Source of the DNA: Marivita sp041725935
GTDB taxonomy: Bacteria; Pseudomonadota; Alphaproteobacteria; Rhodobacterales; Rhodobacteraceae
Assembly (NCBI GenBank): GCA_041725935.1
Contig: JBGRQD010000017.1
Coordinates: 12,285-76,284, forward strand
Length of the DNA: 64,000 nucleotides
Reading direction: 5' to 3'
A model generated the notes under the pieces. That model saw nothing but the letters and a program-made list of their open reading frames with translations. It had not been told where the DNA came from and searched no databases. Both the position numbers and the translations under genes were made by a program. Shown here in pieces: positions 16,814-24,980 of the stretch. How positions within the stretch are numbered: position 1 is the first letter of the stretch; the number at the start of each line of letters is the position of its first letter.

Positions 16814-17422
16814 TCAGTCAATGGCCCAGCCTTTCGGTTTGAACAGGGGGTCTTGGTAATGCGCGATTTCCATGTCGATCCCGTGGGCCAACTGGCTGCC
16901 GCGCAGGGCATCGGGGCTTGGGTGACGATAGACGACATCGCTGCCGTCAACGGTGCGCGCCTCGGGGTCCTTTTTCGCGCCAAGCCGTTCGGCGAGGCGG
17001 ATGCTGTCGAGGTTCTTGGGGTCAAGATAGCTGACCGCGGTCTCCCATCCCTTGTCCTCGTAGAAATACCGGCGCACGCGCACGGTTGCTTCGAGCGCAT
17101 AGCCCTTGCCCGCGCGATCCGGCCAGATGATCCACGCGATCTCGCGCTCTGGCCATTTCGCGGGTGACCAGCCACCGGCCATGCCGACGGTCTCATCGGT
17201 GTCCTTGAGATGCACCATCCACATGCCGAAGCCGCGGATTTCCCAATGCCCGATTTCGGCGGCATAAAGCATCCACGCCTCGTAGCCATTGAGTGGCCCA
17301 CCCATGAAGCGCGACCGATAGGACGCGAACGTCGCCTTGAAGTCCGGGTAATCCTCGGCTTTGGGGCTGCGCAGTAGCAGGCGCTTGGTTTCCAGAACCG
17401 GAATGTCGCGGTGACCTGTCAT
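16814..17422 (-). CDS. GNAT acetyltransferase, tandem copy 4 (RimJ/RimL-like)
   Basis: The 202-residue protein has the RimJ/RimL pattern VLETKRLLLRSPKAEDYPDF at the start, then WMVHLKDTDETVGMAGGW, REIAWIIWPDRAGKGYALEA (acetyl-CoA pyrophosphate loop) and LDSIRLAERLGA. It probably N-acetylates an unknown amine. It is the most downstream and longest of four paralogues, each overlapping the next by four bases, which shows tandem duplication and translational coupling. It ends one base before the chorismate mutase start. Confidence 0.85.
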   Translation of the reverse strand: MTGHRDIPVLETKRLLLRSPKAEDYPDFKATFASYRSRFMGGPLNGYEAWMLYAAEIGHWEIRGFGMWMVHLKDTDETVGMAGGWSPAKWPEREIAWIIWPDRAGKGYALEATVRVRRYFYEDKGWETAVSYLDPKNLDSIRLAERLGAKKDPEARTVDGSDVVYRHPSPDALRGSQLAHGIDMEIAHYQDPLFKPKGWAID

Positions 17423-17934
17423 GCGACCTCCTGCCGAGGATGGCGGTAGACATGGCAGGGATGACCCGCGACGGTCCCGTCGCGTTCATATGCTGCCCCA
17501 AGCCGTTTTGCCAAGGCGATGGACCGCGCGTTGTCCGGCTCGATATACGAGATCACGCCATCCAATCCGAAATGCGCCGCGCCATAGGTCCGCGCGGCGG
17601 TTGCGGCCTCAAAGGCGATGCCCTTGCCTTCGAACGGATCGTACAGATGCCAGCCAAGTTCGGGTTCGTCCCAGCTTTCGTTGAAGATGAAACCGATACG
17701 ACCTGCAGTTTTGCCGCTGCTGCGATCTTCCAGCATCCACATGCCATAGCTGCGCAGCGCCCAATGACCGTAGGTGGCAAGAAACCCGCCCCAGGCGCGA
17801 TGGCGCGGGTAGGGGCCGCCGACAAAGCGCGCGCGGTCGGATTCGGAAAACGCCGCAAAGGCGTTGAAATCGCTTTCGCGCGGACCGCGCAGGATCAGCC
17901 GTTCCGTTTCGATCACGGGGATGTCCAAAGTCAT
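17419..17934 (-). CDS. GNAT acetyltransferase, tandem copy 3
   Basis: The 171-residue paralogue begins VIETERLILRGPRESDFNAF and shares FSESDRARFVGGPYPRHRAW with its neighbours. The acetyl-CoA site is FEGKGIAFEAATAART and the motif B helix is DNARSIALAKRLGAAYE. Start and stop overlap the flanking copies by four bases. Substrate unknown; RimJ/RimL-type activity on protein N termini or small amines is possible. Confidence 0.85.
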   Translation of the reverse strand: MTLDIPVIETERLILRGPRESDFNAFAAFSESDRARFVGGPYPRHRAWGGFLATYGHWALRSYGMWMLEDRSSGKTAGRIGFIFNESWDEPELGWHLYDPFEGKGIAFEAATAARTYGAAHFGLDGVISYIEPDNARSIALAKRLGAAYERDGTVAGHPCHVYRHPRQEVA

Positions 17935-18458
17935 GCCAGCGCCTCCGGACCGGGGTGACGGTACAGCATGTCTTCGCCCATGTTCGGATTGTCGTAGGTC
18001 CGCTCGTAGACAGCGCCCATCCGCTCGGCCAAGCGGATCGACCGGGTATTGCCGGGCACGATGTTGGAGGTCAGCGTGGTGAAGCCCAGATCGTCATAAG
18101 CCCAGCGACGGGCGCGGGTTGCAGCCTCGAACGCGATGCCCTTGCCCTCGAACCGGTCGAACACGACCCAACCCACCTCGGGTTCCGGCCAGCCTTCGGG
18201 GTTCCAGATACCGCTGATCCCCGCCGGTTTTCCCGTCGCCTTGTCCTGGATCGTGAAGTATCCATAGCCGTGCCAGTGCCAGTGGCCGACATTCAACGCG
18301 AACCAGCGCCATGAATCCGACCGGTTGGTATAGCCGCCAAAGCCCGCCGCGCGCGTGGCGTCCATCAGAAACGCAATTATCGCGTCTGCATCGGCCTTTT
18401 CAGGGCCGCGCAGGATCAGGCGGTCGGTTTCAAGTGTGGGCGCGTTGGTCAGGCTCAT
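17931..18458 (-). CDS. GNAT acetyltransferase, tandem copy 2
   Basis: The 175-residue paralogue opens TLETDRLILRGPEKADADAI and has FGGYTNRSDSWRWFALNVGHW, YFTIQDKATGKPAGISGIW, FEGKGIAFEAATRARRWAY (acetyl-CoA loop) and NTRSIRLAERMGAVYE. It is the closest relative of copy 3 by eye. It overlaps both neighbours by four bases. Confidence 0.85.
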   Translation of the reverse strand: MSLTNAPTLETDRLILRGPEKADADAIIAFLMDATRAAGFGGYTNRSDSWRWFALNVGHWHWHGYGYFTIQDKATGKPAGISGIWNPEGWPEPEVGWVVFDRFEGKGIAFEAATRARRWAYDDLGFTTLTSNIVPGNTRSIRLAERMGAVYERTYDNPNMGEDMLYRHPGPEALA

Positions 18459-18991
18459 GCGTAGGCCTCCGGACTGCCGTCGATGTCCGGGCTGTGGCGG
18501 TAGACAACGGTTTCCTCGGCGGTTTCGCCCTCGGGCAGTGGCGCTTCAGGGTCCAGTGCGGCACCAAGCCGTTCGGCCAGAGCGCGCGAGCGCGTATTTT
18601 CAGGCGTGATGTAGCTTACCAGCGTGTCGAAACCCTGTTCCCACGCCCAACCCAGAGCGGCGGTTGCTGCCTCGGTCGCGTAGCCTCTGCCCTCGGCGGT
18701 CTCGAACAGAGTCCACCCGATTTCGCGCTCTGGGAAATGTGGCGGCTGGGTGATCGCCAACTGGCCGATAAAATCGCCTTCTGCTGTATCGACGGCCCAC
18801 GCCCCGTGCCCCATCCAGTCCCACGCGACCACTTCGGAGGACAGCCCGTAGAACAGATGTGTCCTGTCCTTGGGTGCACCGACATAGACAGCGCGCGGCG
18901 TTTGGTAGAAGGCCCAGAGGGCTTCCATGTCGTCCATGCGATGTGGACGCAGCCGCAATCGCGGCGTGGATATGACAGGGGCTTCAAGCAT
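18455..18991 (-). CDS. GNAT acetyltransferase, tandem copy 1
   Basis: The 178-residue paralogue starts VISTPRLRLRPHRMDDMEAL and contains REIGWTLFETAEGRGYATEA (acetyl-CoA loop) and ENTRSRALAERLGAAL. It is the first of the four-gene array and starts 6 bp after the ffh stop, so the whole array can be read from the ffh promoter. Confidence 0.85.
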   Translation of the reverse strand: MLEAPVISTPRLRLRPHRMDDMEALWAFYQTPRAVYVGAPKDRTHLFYGLSSEVVAWDWMGHGAWAVDTAEGDFIGQLAITQPPHFPEREIGWTLFETAEGRGYATEAATAALGWAWEQGFDTLVSYITPENTRSRALAERLGAALDPEAPLPEGETAEETVVYRHSPDIDGSPEAYA

Positions 18992-18997
18992 CGAGAT

Positions 18998-20500
18998 TTA
19001 CTTCTTCTTGCCGAACCCACTGAGGCCCGGCGGCAAGCCACCCATGCCGCCCATGCCAGGCATGCCACCCTTGGCACCCATCGCCTTGGCGGCCTGCTCC
19101 AGCGCCTTCGGGTCCATCTGGCCCATCATCTCTTCGGGGCTGCCGCCGCCTTTGCCGAACATGCCCTTCATGGCCTGTTTCAGCATGCCGCCTTTGCCCA
19201 TCTTGCCCATCTTCTTCATCATGTCGGACATCTGGCGCTGCATCTTGAGCAGTTTGTTGAGCTCGGACACTTCCATGCCGGCCCCTTTGGCGATGCGCTT
19301 CTTGCGGCTGGCCTGAAGGATCAGCGGGTTGGCGCGTTCCTTCTTGGTCATCGACTGGATCAGCGCGATCTGCTGGCGCAGCATCCTGTCGTCGATACCT
19401 GCACCATCCATCTGCTTCTGCATCTTGGCGGCACCGGGCATCATGGCCATCATGCCTTCCATGCCGCCCATCTTCATCATCTGTTCAAGCTGCATCTTGA
19501 GGTCGTTCATGTTGAACTGACCCTTCTGGAACCGCTTCATCATGCGCTCGGCCTGTTCGACCTCGAGCGTCTGCTGCGCCTTTTCTACAAGTGCTACGAT
19601 GTCGCCCATGCCAAGGATGCGGCCCGCAATACGATCCGGCTCGAAGGTTTCGAGCGCGTCCATCTTTTCGCCCAAGCCGACAAAACGGATCGGCTTGCCT
19701 GTCACGGCGCGCATCGACAGGGCAGCACCACCGCGTCCGTCGCCATCCATGCGGGTCAGAACGACGCCGCTGATGCCGATGCGTTCGTCGAAATTCACGG
19801 CGGTGTGCACGGCGTCCTGACCTGTCAGGCCATCGACCACCAGCAGCGTTTCGCGCGGGTTGGCAACGTCGCGCACCGCTTCGACCTGCGCCATCAGCTC
19901 TTCGTCGATGGACAGTCGGCCCGCGGTGTCGAGCATGTAGACATCGTAGCCGCCAAGGCTCGCCTGTGTCTTGGCGCGCTTGGCGATGGCGACCGGGCTT
20001 TCACCCTTGACGATGGGCAGCGTATCGACGCCAATCTGCGCGCCGAGAATCTGAAGCTGCTCCATAGCGGCGGGACGGTTCACGTCGAGCGACGCCATCA
20101 GTACCTTCTTGCCTTCGCGCTCTTTCAGGCGCTTGGCGATCTTGGCGGTGGTGGTGGTTTTACCGCCGCCCTGCAGACCGACCATCAGGATCGGTGCGGG
20201 CGCGTTGTCGATCTTGAGTTTGCCGGGGTCTTCGTCGCCGGTCAGAACATGCTTGAGTTCGTCATGGACAATCTTGACGACCTGCTGGCCGGGGGTGATC
20301 GACTTGGTGACAGCCTGACCCGTCGCCTTTTCCTGCACCGCCTTGATGAAGTCGCGGGCGACCGGCAGCGACACGTCAGCTTCGAGCAGGGCAACGCGCA
20401 CTTCGCGCAGCGCCGTCTTGACGTCATCCTCGGACAGCGCGCCCTGCTTGGTCAGCCGATCAAAGACGCTGCCTAGGCGGTCGGACAGATTTTCAAACAT
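18998..20500 (-). CDS. ffh: Signal recognition particle protein Ffh
   Basis: The 500-residue SRP54 homologue binds signal sequences of nascent inner-membrane proteins and, with FtsY, delivers them to the translocon. Domains: N domain (1-90), G domain with P-loop VGLQGGGKTTTTAK near 107-120, DTAGRLSIDEELM and TRMDGDGRGGAA, and a Met-rich M domain (NMNDLKMQLEQMMKMGGMEG and the C-terminal MPGMGGMGGLPPGLSGFGKKK). The ATG at 20498-20500 follows a perfect AAAGGAGG; the 35 upstream in-frame residues are leader shadow. Its leader can form structures that may hide this ribosome binding site. Confidence 0.98.
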   Translation of the reverse strand: MFENLSDRLGSVFDRLTKQGALSEDDVKTALREVRVALLEADVSLPVARDFIKAVQEKATGQAVTKSITPGQQVVKIVHDELKHVLTGDEDPGKLKIDNAPAPILMVGLQGGGKTTTTAKIAKRLKEREGKKVLMASLDVNRPAAMEQLQILGAQIGVDTLPIVKGESPVAIAKRAKTQASLGGYDVYMLDTAGRLSIDEELMAQVEAVRDVANPRETLLVVDGLTGQDAVHTAVNFDERIGISGVVLTRMDGDGRGGAALSMRAVTGKPIRFVGLGEKMDALETFEPDRIAGRILGMGDIVALVEKAQQTLEVEQAERMMKRFQKGQFNMNDLKMQLEQMMKMGGMEGMMAMMPGAAKMQKQMDGAGIDDRMLRQQIALIQSMTKKERANPLILQASRKKRIAKGAGMEVSELNKLLKMQRQMSDMMKKMGKMGKGGMLKQAMKGMFGKGGGSPEEMMGQMDPKALEQAAKAMGAKGGMPGMGGMGGLPPGLSGFGKKK

Positions 20501-20509
20501 GGGCTTTCG

Positions 20510-20580
20510 CCTCCTTTGCCGCTGGTGTGATCCAGATGTAAGGACCAGCGGCGGATATACCAAACGACTCTCCAAAGGAG
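20510..20580 (-). promoter_or_regulatory. Structured ffh leader with possible anti-Shine-Dalgarno
   Basis: On the minus strand a nine-base perfect stem (GCCGCTGGT / ACCAGCGGC, 20518-20526 with 20544-20552) abuts the AAAGGAGG of ffh. Farther upstream, CTCCTTTG (20573-20580) is exactly complementary to CAAAGGAG of that ribosome binding site (20511-20518). The two pairings are mutually exclusive at one base, which suggests a switch. Another seven-base hairpin lies at about 20594-20612. Confidence 0.4.
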
Positions 20581-20740
20581 TGCCGCAAAACACGTACGCC
20601 CCCACGGGCGTAACACGCTGGTGGAGGGCGATCCCGGACCGAGTCCAAGGGACCGGAAAGTCGGGCTTCCCGGAATTGATCGGCGTTTAGGCCAGATTGG
20701 CGCGCGGAGTCAAGCCGCGCGCCTGTTTGTTTGGCTGCGT

Positions 20741-21322
20741 TCAGGCTGCGAGGGCCTCAAGAGCGGCGTTCGCCTTGGCGTGCGAGGCGTCCGCGTCGAC
20801 CATCAGCTGGTCCGCCGCGACGACCTGGACATCTGTAATGCCGACAAAGCCCAGCACATGGCGCAGGTATCCGCTGGCAAAGTCGATATCGGATCCCACC
20901 TGCGTGCCGCCCGAAGCAATGGCGATGATCGCGCGTTTGCCAGTCAGCAGACCTTCGGGGCCAGCTTCGGTATAGCGGAAGGTCAGCCCGGCGCGGGCAA
21001 TCTGGTCGATCCAGGCCTTGAGGTTGGCCGGAATGCCGAAATTGTAGATCGGGGTGCCGATGACCAGTGTGTCGGCTGCCTTGATTTCCTCGATCAGACT
21101 GTCCGACAGGGCCAGTGTGGCGCGCTGTTCGTCCGAACGCTCATCTTCCTTGGTCCAGTTCGCAGCCAGCCAATCAGAGTCAATTGTCGGGATCGCGGTA
21201 GCCAGATCGCGGTGTATGATATTTTGGGGGTCAAGCCGGTCAACAATGCGCTGTGTCAGGGCGCGGCTTTCCGAGCCATCGCGGCGGGCGGAGGCGTCTA
21301 TGCGAAGAACGGTCTGTGTCAT
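20741..21322 (-). CDS. azoR: FMN-dependent NADH-azoreductase
   Basis: The 193-residue flavodoxin-fold protein starts VLRIDASARRDGSESRALTQ, has the FMN-binding loop TPIYNFGIPANLKAWIDQIARAGLTFRYTE (seen as IYNFGIPANLK and AGLTF) and the second loop ASGGTQVGSDIDFA. Family members reduce quinones and azo dyes with NADH and protect against electrophile stress. The gene is divergent from a LysR regulator 115 bp away, an arrangement that usually means the regulator controls it. Confidence 0.92.
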   Translation of the reverse strand: MTQTVLRIDASARRDGSESRALTQRIVDRLDPQNIIHRDLATAIPTIDSDWLAANWTKEDERSDEQRATLALSDSLIEEIKAADTLVIGTPIYNFGIPANLKAWIDQIARAGLTFRYTEAGPEGLLTGKRAIIAIASGGTQVGSDIDFASGYLRHVLGFVGITDVQVVAADQLMVDADASHAKANAALEALAA

Positions 21323-21437
21323 TTCGAATGTCCACTCACGGGATTGTTTCTATGTCATCGGTATCTATGCACTTGCACGTGCGCACGAAATGGGAAGAAA
21401 TGCGCATAACATGTGAATCGCTGCACAGAGGGTGACA

Positions 21438-22325
21438 ATGGAACATTGGGACGAGGTGCGCACCGCATACCAGGTTGCGCGGCAGGGCACGGTGAGCGGT
21501 GCAGCCGAGGTTCTGGGCGTTCACCACGCCACGGTCATTCGCCATATCGACGCGCTCGAGGGGCGGCTTGGCGTCAAGCTGTTCCAGCGTCATGCCCGAG
21601 GCTATACCCCAACCGAATCCGGCGAGGACCTGGCCCGCGTTGCCCAGACCACCGAGGACCAGTTGCAGCAATTGGTCGGGCGCATCCGCGGGCGCGGGGC
21701 TGACGTGAGTGGCGAACTCATGGTCACCTCCATCGTCGAGTTGTCGAATTTTCTGGTTCCGGTCCTTGCGGACTTCAAGGAGGGCTATCCGGGCGTCGTG
21801 GTGCGGTATCTGACCGATGCGCGCGTCTTCCGGCTTGAATACGGCGAGGCACATGTGGCGATCCGGGCCGGCTCGGCGCCCGATGAGCCCGACAACGTGG
21901 TTCAACCGCTTACGCGGCTCAGGATCGGCCTCTTTGCTTCCAAGAGCTATGTTGGAAAGCACGGTTTGCCCAAGGATGACAGCGATCTGGCGGACCATTT
22001 CTTTGTCGGTAACGACAATCCCGACAGCCGTGCGCCGTTCGAGGTCTGGCTGCGCAGCAAGGTACCCTATGAGCGCGTGGTTTTCCGGGCGACCGATACC
22101 TACAGCATGACCCGCGCCGTGCGCAGCGGTGCCGGGATCGGGTTCATGCCGGTGGCGGAAGGGGCTGCCGATCCGGACCTTGTCGAAGTGATGCCCTCCA
22201 AGGAGGAATGGACAGCGCCGCTCTGGCTGGTCACCCATGTGGATCTGCACCGAACCGCAAAAGTGCAGGCTCTGCTGGCGCATCTCAAGGAAGCGGTCAA
22301 AGTCTTCGACGCGGACCATGCCTGA
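21438..22325 (+). CDS. LysR-family transcriptional regulator
   Basis: The 295-residue protein has an N-terminal winged helix-turn-helix (YQVARQGTVSGAAEVLGVHH, LEGRLGVKLFQRHARGYTPT) and a C-terminal effector domain of the substrate-binding fold. GAGGGTGAC six bases upstream fixes the ATG at 21438; a GTG at 21432 is in frame but lies inside that ribosome binding site. It is divergent from azoR and probably controls it in response to a quinone-like inducer (inference). It overlaps the next exporter gene by eight bases. Confidence 0.92.
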   Translation: MEHWDEVRTAYQVARQGTVSGAAEVLGVHHATVIRHIDALEGRLGVKLFQRHARGYTPTESGEDLARVAQTTEDQLQQLVGRIRGRGADVSGELMVTSIVELSNFLVPVLADFKEGYPGVVVRYLTDARVFRLEYGEAHVAIRAGSAPDEPDNVVQPLTRLRIGLFASKSYVGKHGLPKDDSDLADHFFVGNDNPDSRAPFEVWLRSKVPYERVVFRATDTYSMTRAVRSGAGIGFMPVAEGAADPDLVEVMPSKEEWTAPLWLVTHVDLHRTAKVQALLAHLKEAVKVFDADHA

Positions 22326-23238
22326 AATGACCGAGGCACGGCGCGGCCATCTGGCGATGCTGGCCTTTTCGGCTCTGGTGGCCGGATCGTTTTCACTGGG
22401 GTCGATGGCCGCGCCGCATATCGCGCCCGAGGCGTTGAACGCAGTCCGGTTCGTGATTGCGGCGATCATCCTGGCCATTCTCGTCTTTTCAACCGGCGGC
22501 ATGGACCGATCGGCCTTGCGAGCGCCGTGGCGGTACCTTGTGCTGGCGCTGTTCCTCGTGGCCTATTTCGTGCTGATGTTCGAAGGCCTGAAAACCGGGG
22601 CGCCTGTGTCGATGGCTGCCGTGTTCACTTTGACGCCGCTGATCGCTGCCGGGTTCGGCTGGATGCTCTTGCGGCAGGTCTTGACCGGGCGCATGGCGAT
22701 TGCGCTGACCATTGGGGGGATCGGTGCGCTTTGGGTGATCTTCCGGGCGGATCTGTCGGCGCTGCTGGCCTTCGGGATCGGGCGTGGAGAAATGGTCTAT
22801 TTCGTGGGCTGTGTCGCGCATGCGGTCTATGCGCCGCTGGTGCCCAAGCTGAACCGGGGCGAACGGCCCGCCGTGTTCACCTTTGGCGTGCTTGTGACCG
22901 GGGCGCTGCTGTTGCTGGTCTTCGGCTTTCCGTCCCTGATGAACACGGACTGGGCGGCTTTGCCCCCGGTGGTCTGGGTGACCATCGCCTACACGGCCGT
23001 GTTCGCCAGTGCGCTGACGTTCCTGCTGCTGCAATATGCCACCATGCGGATTCCCTCGGCCAAGGTCATGGCCTACACCTACCTGACGCCAAGCTGGGTG
23101 ATCCTGTGGGAAATGGCGCTGGGCCAACCCCTGCCGCCTGTGCTGATCCTTGTCGGCGTCGGCATGACGATGGGCGCGCTTGCGCTCTTGCTCAAGGATG
23201 ACAGTCAGGTGCGAGGGCGCGTCGCGTCAGAAGGGTAG
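22318..23238 (+). CDS. DMT-superfamily (EamA) transporter
   Basis: The 306-residue inner-membrane protein has ten predicted helices arranged as two EamA repeats, with HLAMLAFSALVAGSFSLGSM at the start and PSAKVMAYTYLTPSWVILWE in the second repeat. Such proteins export amino acids, nucleosides or other metabolites. The ATG at 22318 overlaps the LysR end; a second ATG at 22327 is possible. Its end overlaps the convergent TraB-like gene by 12 bp. Co-transcription with the LysR gene suggests a joint stress response, but the substrate is unknown. Confidence 0.88.
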   Translation: MPEMTEARRGHLAMLAFSALVAGSFSLGSMAAPHIAPEALNAVRFVIAAIILAILVFSTGGMDRSALRAPWRYLVLALFLVAYFVLMFEGLKTGAPVSMAAVFTLTPLIAAGFGWMLLRQVLTGRMAIALTIGGIGALWVIFRADLSALLAFGIGRGEMVYFVGCVAHAVYAPLVPKLNRGERPAVFTFGVLVTGALLLLVFGFPSLMNTDWAALPPVVWVTIAYTAVFASALTFLLLQYATMRIPSAKVMAYTYLTPSWVILWEMALGQPLPPVLILVGVGMTMGALALLLKDDSQVRGRVASEG

Positions 23239-24222
23239 CCGTTCGAGCGTGAACCCCTCGGCTTCGAGCAGGGCAAGTACGCCGTCCTGACCCGGTAGGT
23301 GGGCTGCCCCGAAGGCTGCGATGATCGTGTCATGAGCTTGTGTCGCCTCAAGCAGAACCGGAATCCATGCACGGTTCCGGTCGATCAACAGTTCCTGCTC
23401 CATCGTGTCAAAGATATCGGCTGCCGTCTCTGCCGCGATGGGGCTGTAGCGTTCGGCAAGGATCGACGACATGGCCCAGCCTTCGGCAGCGGCCTCGTCG
23501 AAATAGCTGGCCAGCAAGGTTGCAAACAGATCCTCACTGATCGCTGGGTCGACCAGTGCCGACAGCATCATGTCGATCTGCACCGCGCGGGGCTGTTCGG
23601 CAAAGGCGGCAAAGATGGTTTCGACATCTTCCAGCGCGGCACGAGGGATACCTGCGGCAGTCGCGATTTCTTCGATCCGCGCGTCCATGCCGCCCTCGGA
23701 CAGATCGGTTTCGGATACACAGGGCGGGATCGCCAGCAGGACAGACACGTACCACGGCTGAAACCGTGCCGCCATGAAGGGCGGCAGGCCACGGGCGTTC
23801 AAAGCCTCTGACATCTGGTCCCATTGTGCTGCGTCCAGCAGTTCGGGCAGGGTGGCGTCGGGCATCAGCAACAGGCTGGGATCGGTCATCAGCCGGTCTT
23901 GAAGTGCAATTTCGTCTTCATTGGTCATTTCCAGCAGCAATAGCTCAGCGCTTTCGATGGTGTCGCGCAGGCGGCTCACCGGACCATCGAGGCGCCGATC
24001 GGCCAGATGCATCGTCCCGATCAGGTGCAGCGTTGACGTTCCGCGCGTCGCTTTCCAGTGGTTGCCCTGGGCAAAGGGCGTGCCCCTGATTTCGGCGTCC
24101 AGACGTGATTGCTCCTCGGGGCCAAGCGACTGGCGAAGATCGTTGCCGGAACAGGCGGCAAGCGCAGGCTGAGCCAGACCCAGCCCGAGGCAGCACAGCA
24201 GCGACAGCAGACGTATGATCAT
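23227..24222 (-). CDS. TraB/GumN-family protein
   Basis: The 331-residue protein has a signal peptide (LGLAQPALA|ACSG) and the TraB/GumN hallmarks HLIGTMHLAD near residue 68 and AFGAAHLPGQDGVLALLEAEGF near the C terminus; these two GxxH motifs are thought to be metal or catalytic sites of an uncharacterised Tiki-like peptidase. The first mature residue is a Cys but the preceding lipobox is not classical, so lipidation is uncertain. Probably periplasmic. It is divergent from the DUF2161 gene. Confidence 0.87.
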   Translation of the reverse strand: MIIRLLSLLCCLGLGLAQPALAACSGNDLRQSLGPEEQSRLDAEIRGTPFAQGNHWKATRGTSTLHLIGTMHLADRRLDGPVSRLRDTIESAELLLLEMTNEDEIALQDRLMTDPSLLLMPDATLPELLDAAQWDQMSEALNARGLPPFMAARFQPWYVSVLLAIPPCVSETDLSEGGMDARIEEIATAAGIPRAALEDVETIFAAFAEQPRAVQIDMMLSALVDPAISEDLFATLLASYFDEAAAEGWAMSSILAERYSPIAAETAADIFDTMEQELLIDRNRAWIPVLLEATQAHDTIIAAFGAAHLPGQDGVLALLEAEGFTLERLPF

Positions 24223-24303
24223 CGGGGCATCCTTTCGTCGTCGTTCCTGTCAAAGCTAGGCGTTGCGCTTGTCAGCAGCAAGACAGTCACGCATTTATGG
24301 CGC

Positions 24304-24969
24304 ATGGAGCGTGAAGCCGATCTTTACCCGCATGTGAAGGCCTTTTTCGAGGCACAGGGCTATACCGTGAAGGGCGAGGTGGGCCCGGTCGATCTGGTGG
24401 CGCTGCGTGGGGACGAAGAGCCTGTCGTTGTCGAACTCAAGCTGCGGCTCAACTTGACTCTGTATCATCAGGCTGTGACGCGGCTTCGGCTGACCGACCT
24501 TGTCTATATCGCGGTGCTCAAACCCTCCGGTCGCACGGCGCGCCGCGCGCTGCGCGAAAACAGGATCATGTGCCGTCGCCTTGGTTTGGGGTTCCTCACG
24601 GTCCGCGCGGATGGTGTCGTCGAGGTGCACTGCGATCCCGGCCCCTACGTTCCGCGCCGCACCAAGGCCAAGCGCGATGCGCTGTTGCGGACGTTTCAAA
24701 GGCTCGAGGGCGACCCGAACGCGGGCGGCGCAACGCGGCACGGGATCGTCACCGCCTACCGGCAGGATGCGCTGCGCTGTGCGATGTATCTGGCTGAAAC
24801 CGGGGCCGAGAAAGGCGCGATCGTCGCCAAGTCGACCGGGGTTTCGAATGCCACAACGCTGATGCGCGACAATCACTACGGCTGGTTCTGCAAGGTCGAG
24901 AAAGGGGTCTATGACCTGACGCCGCAAGGGCGTCAGGGTTTGGCGGATTGGGGCGAAAGCCTCGGCTAG
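24304..24969 (+). CDS. DUF2161-type putative PD-(D/E)XK nuclease
   Basis: The 221-residue protein begins MEREADLYPHVKAFFEAQGY and contains GPVDLVALRGDEEPVVVELK, which fits the D...ExK catalytic core of PD-(D/E)XK phosphodiesterases. A C-terminal winged-helix-like part (GAIVAKSTGVSNATTLMRDN, GWFCKVEKGVYDLT) could bind DNA. No characterised role is known to me. The ATG at 24304 was chosen because upstream in-frame sequence is a shadow of the divergent gene. It is single and not in a defence cluster. Confidence 0.8.
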   Translation: MEREADLYPHVKAFFEAQGYTVKGEVGPVDLVALRGDEEPVVVELKLRLNLTLYHQAVTRLRLTDLVYIAVLKPSGRTARRALRENRIMCRRLGLGFLTVRADGVVEVHCDPGPYVPRRTKAKRDALLRTFQRLEGDPNAGGATRHGIVTAYRQDALRCAMYLAETGAEKGAIVAKSTGVSNATTLMRDNHYGWFCKVEKGVYDLTPQGRQGLADWGESLG

Positions 24970-24980
24970 AGCGGCCCGCT

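Noticed and set aside
16513..17301. 262-codon version of chorismate mutase
   Set aside because: The N-terminal 160 residues are a shadow of the acetyltransferase gene; family length is about 95-100.
18311..20476. 721-codon open frame on the plus strand
   Set aside because: It is antisense to ffh and acetyltransferase genes whose domains are unambiguous; the His-rich translation is a reverse-strand artefact.
20501..20740. Possible 4.5S/SRP RNA next to ffh
   Set aside because: The conserved GGUCCGGAAGGAAGCAGC core of small SRP RNA is absent; GGACCGGAAAGTCGG is only superficially similar.
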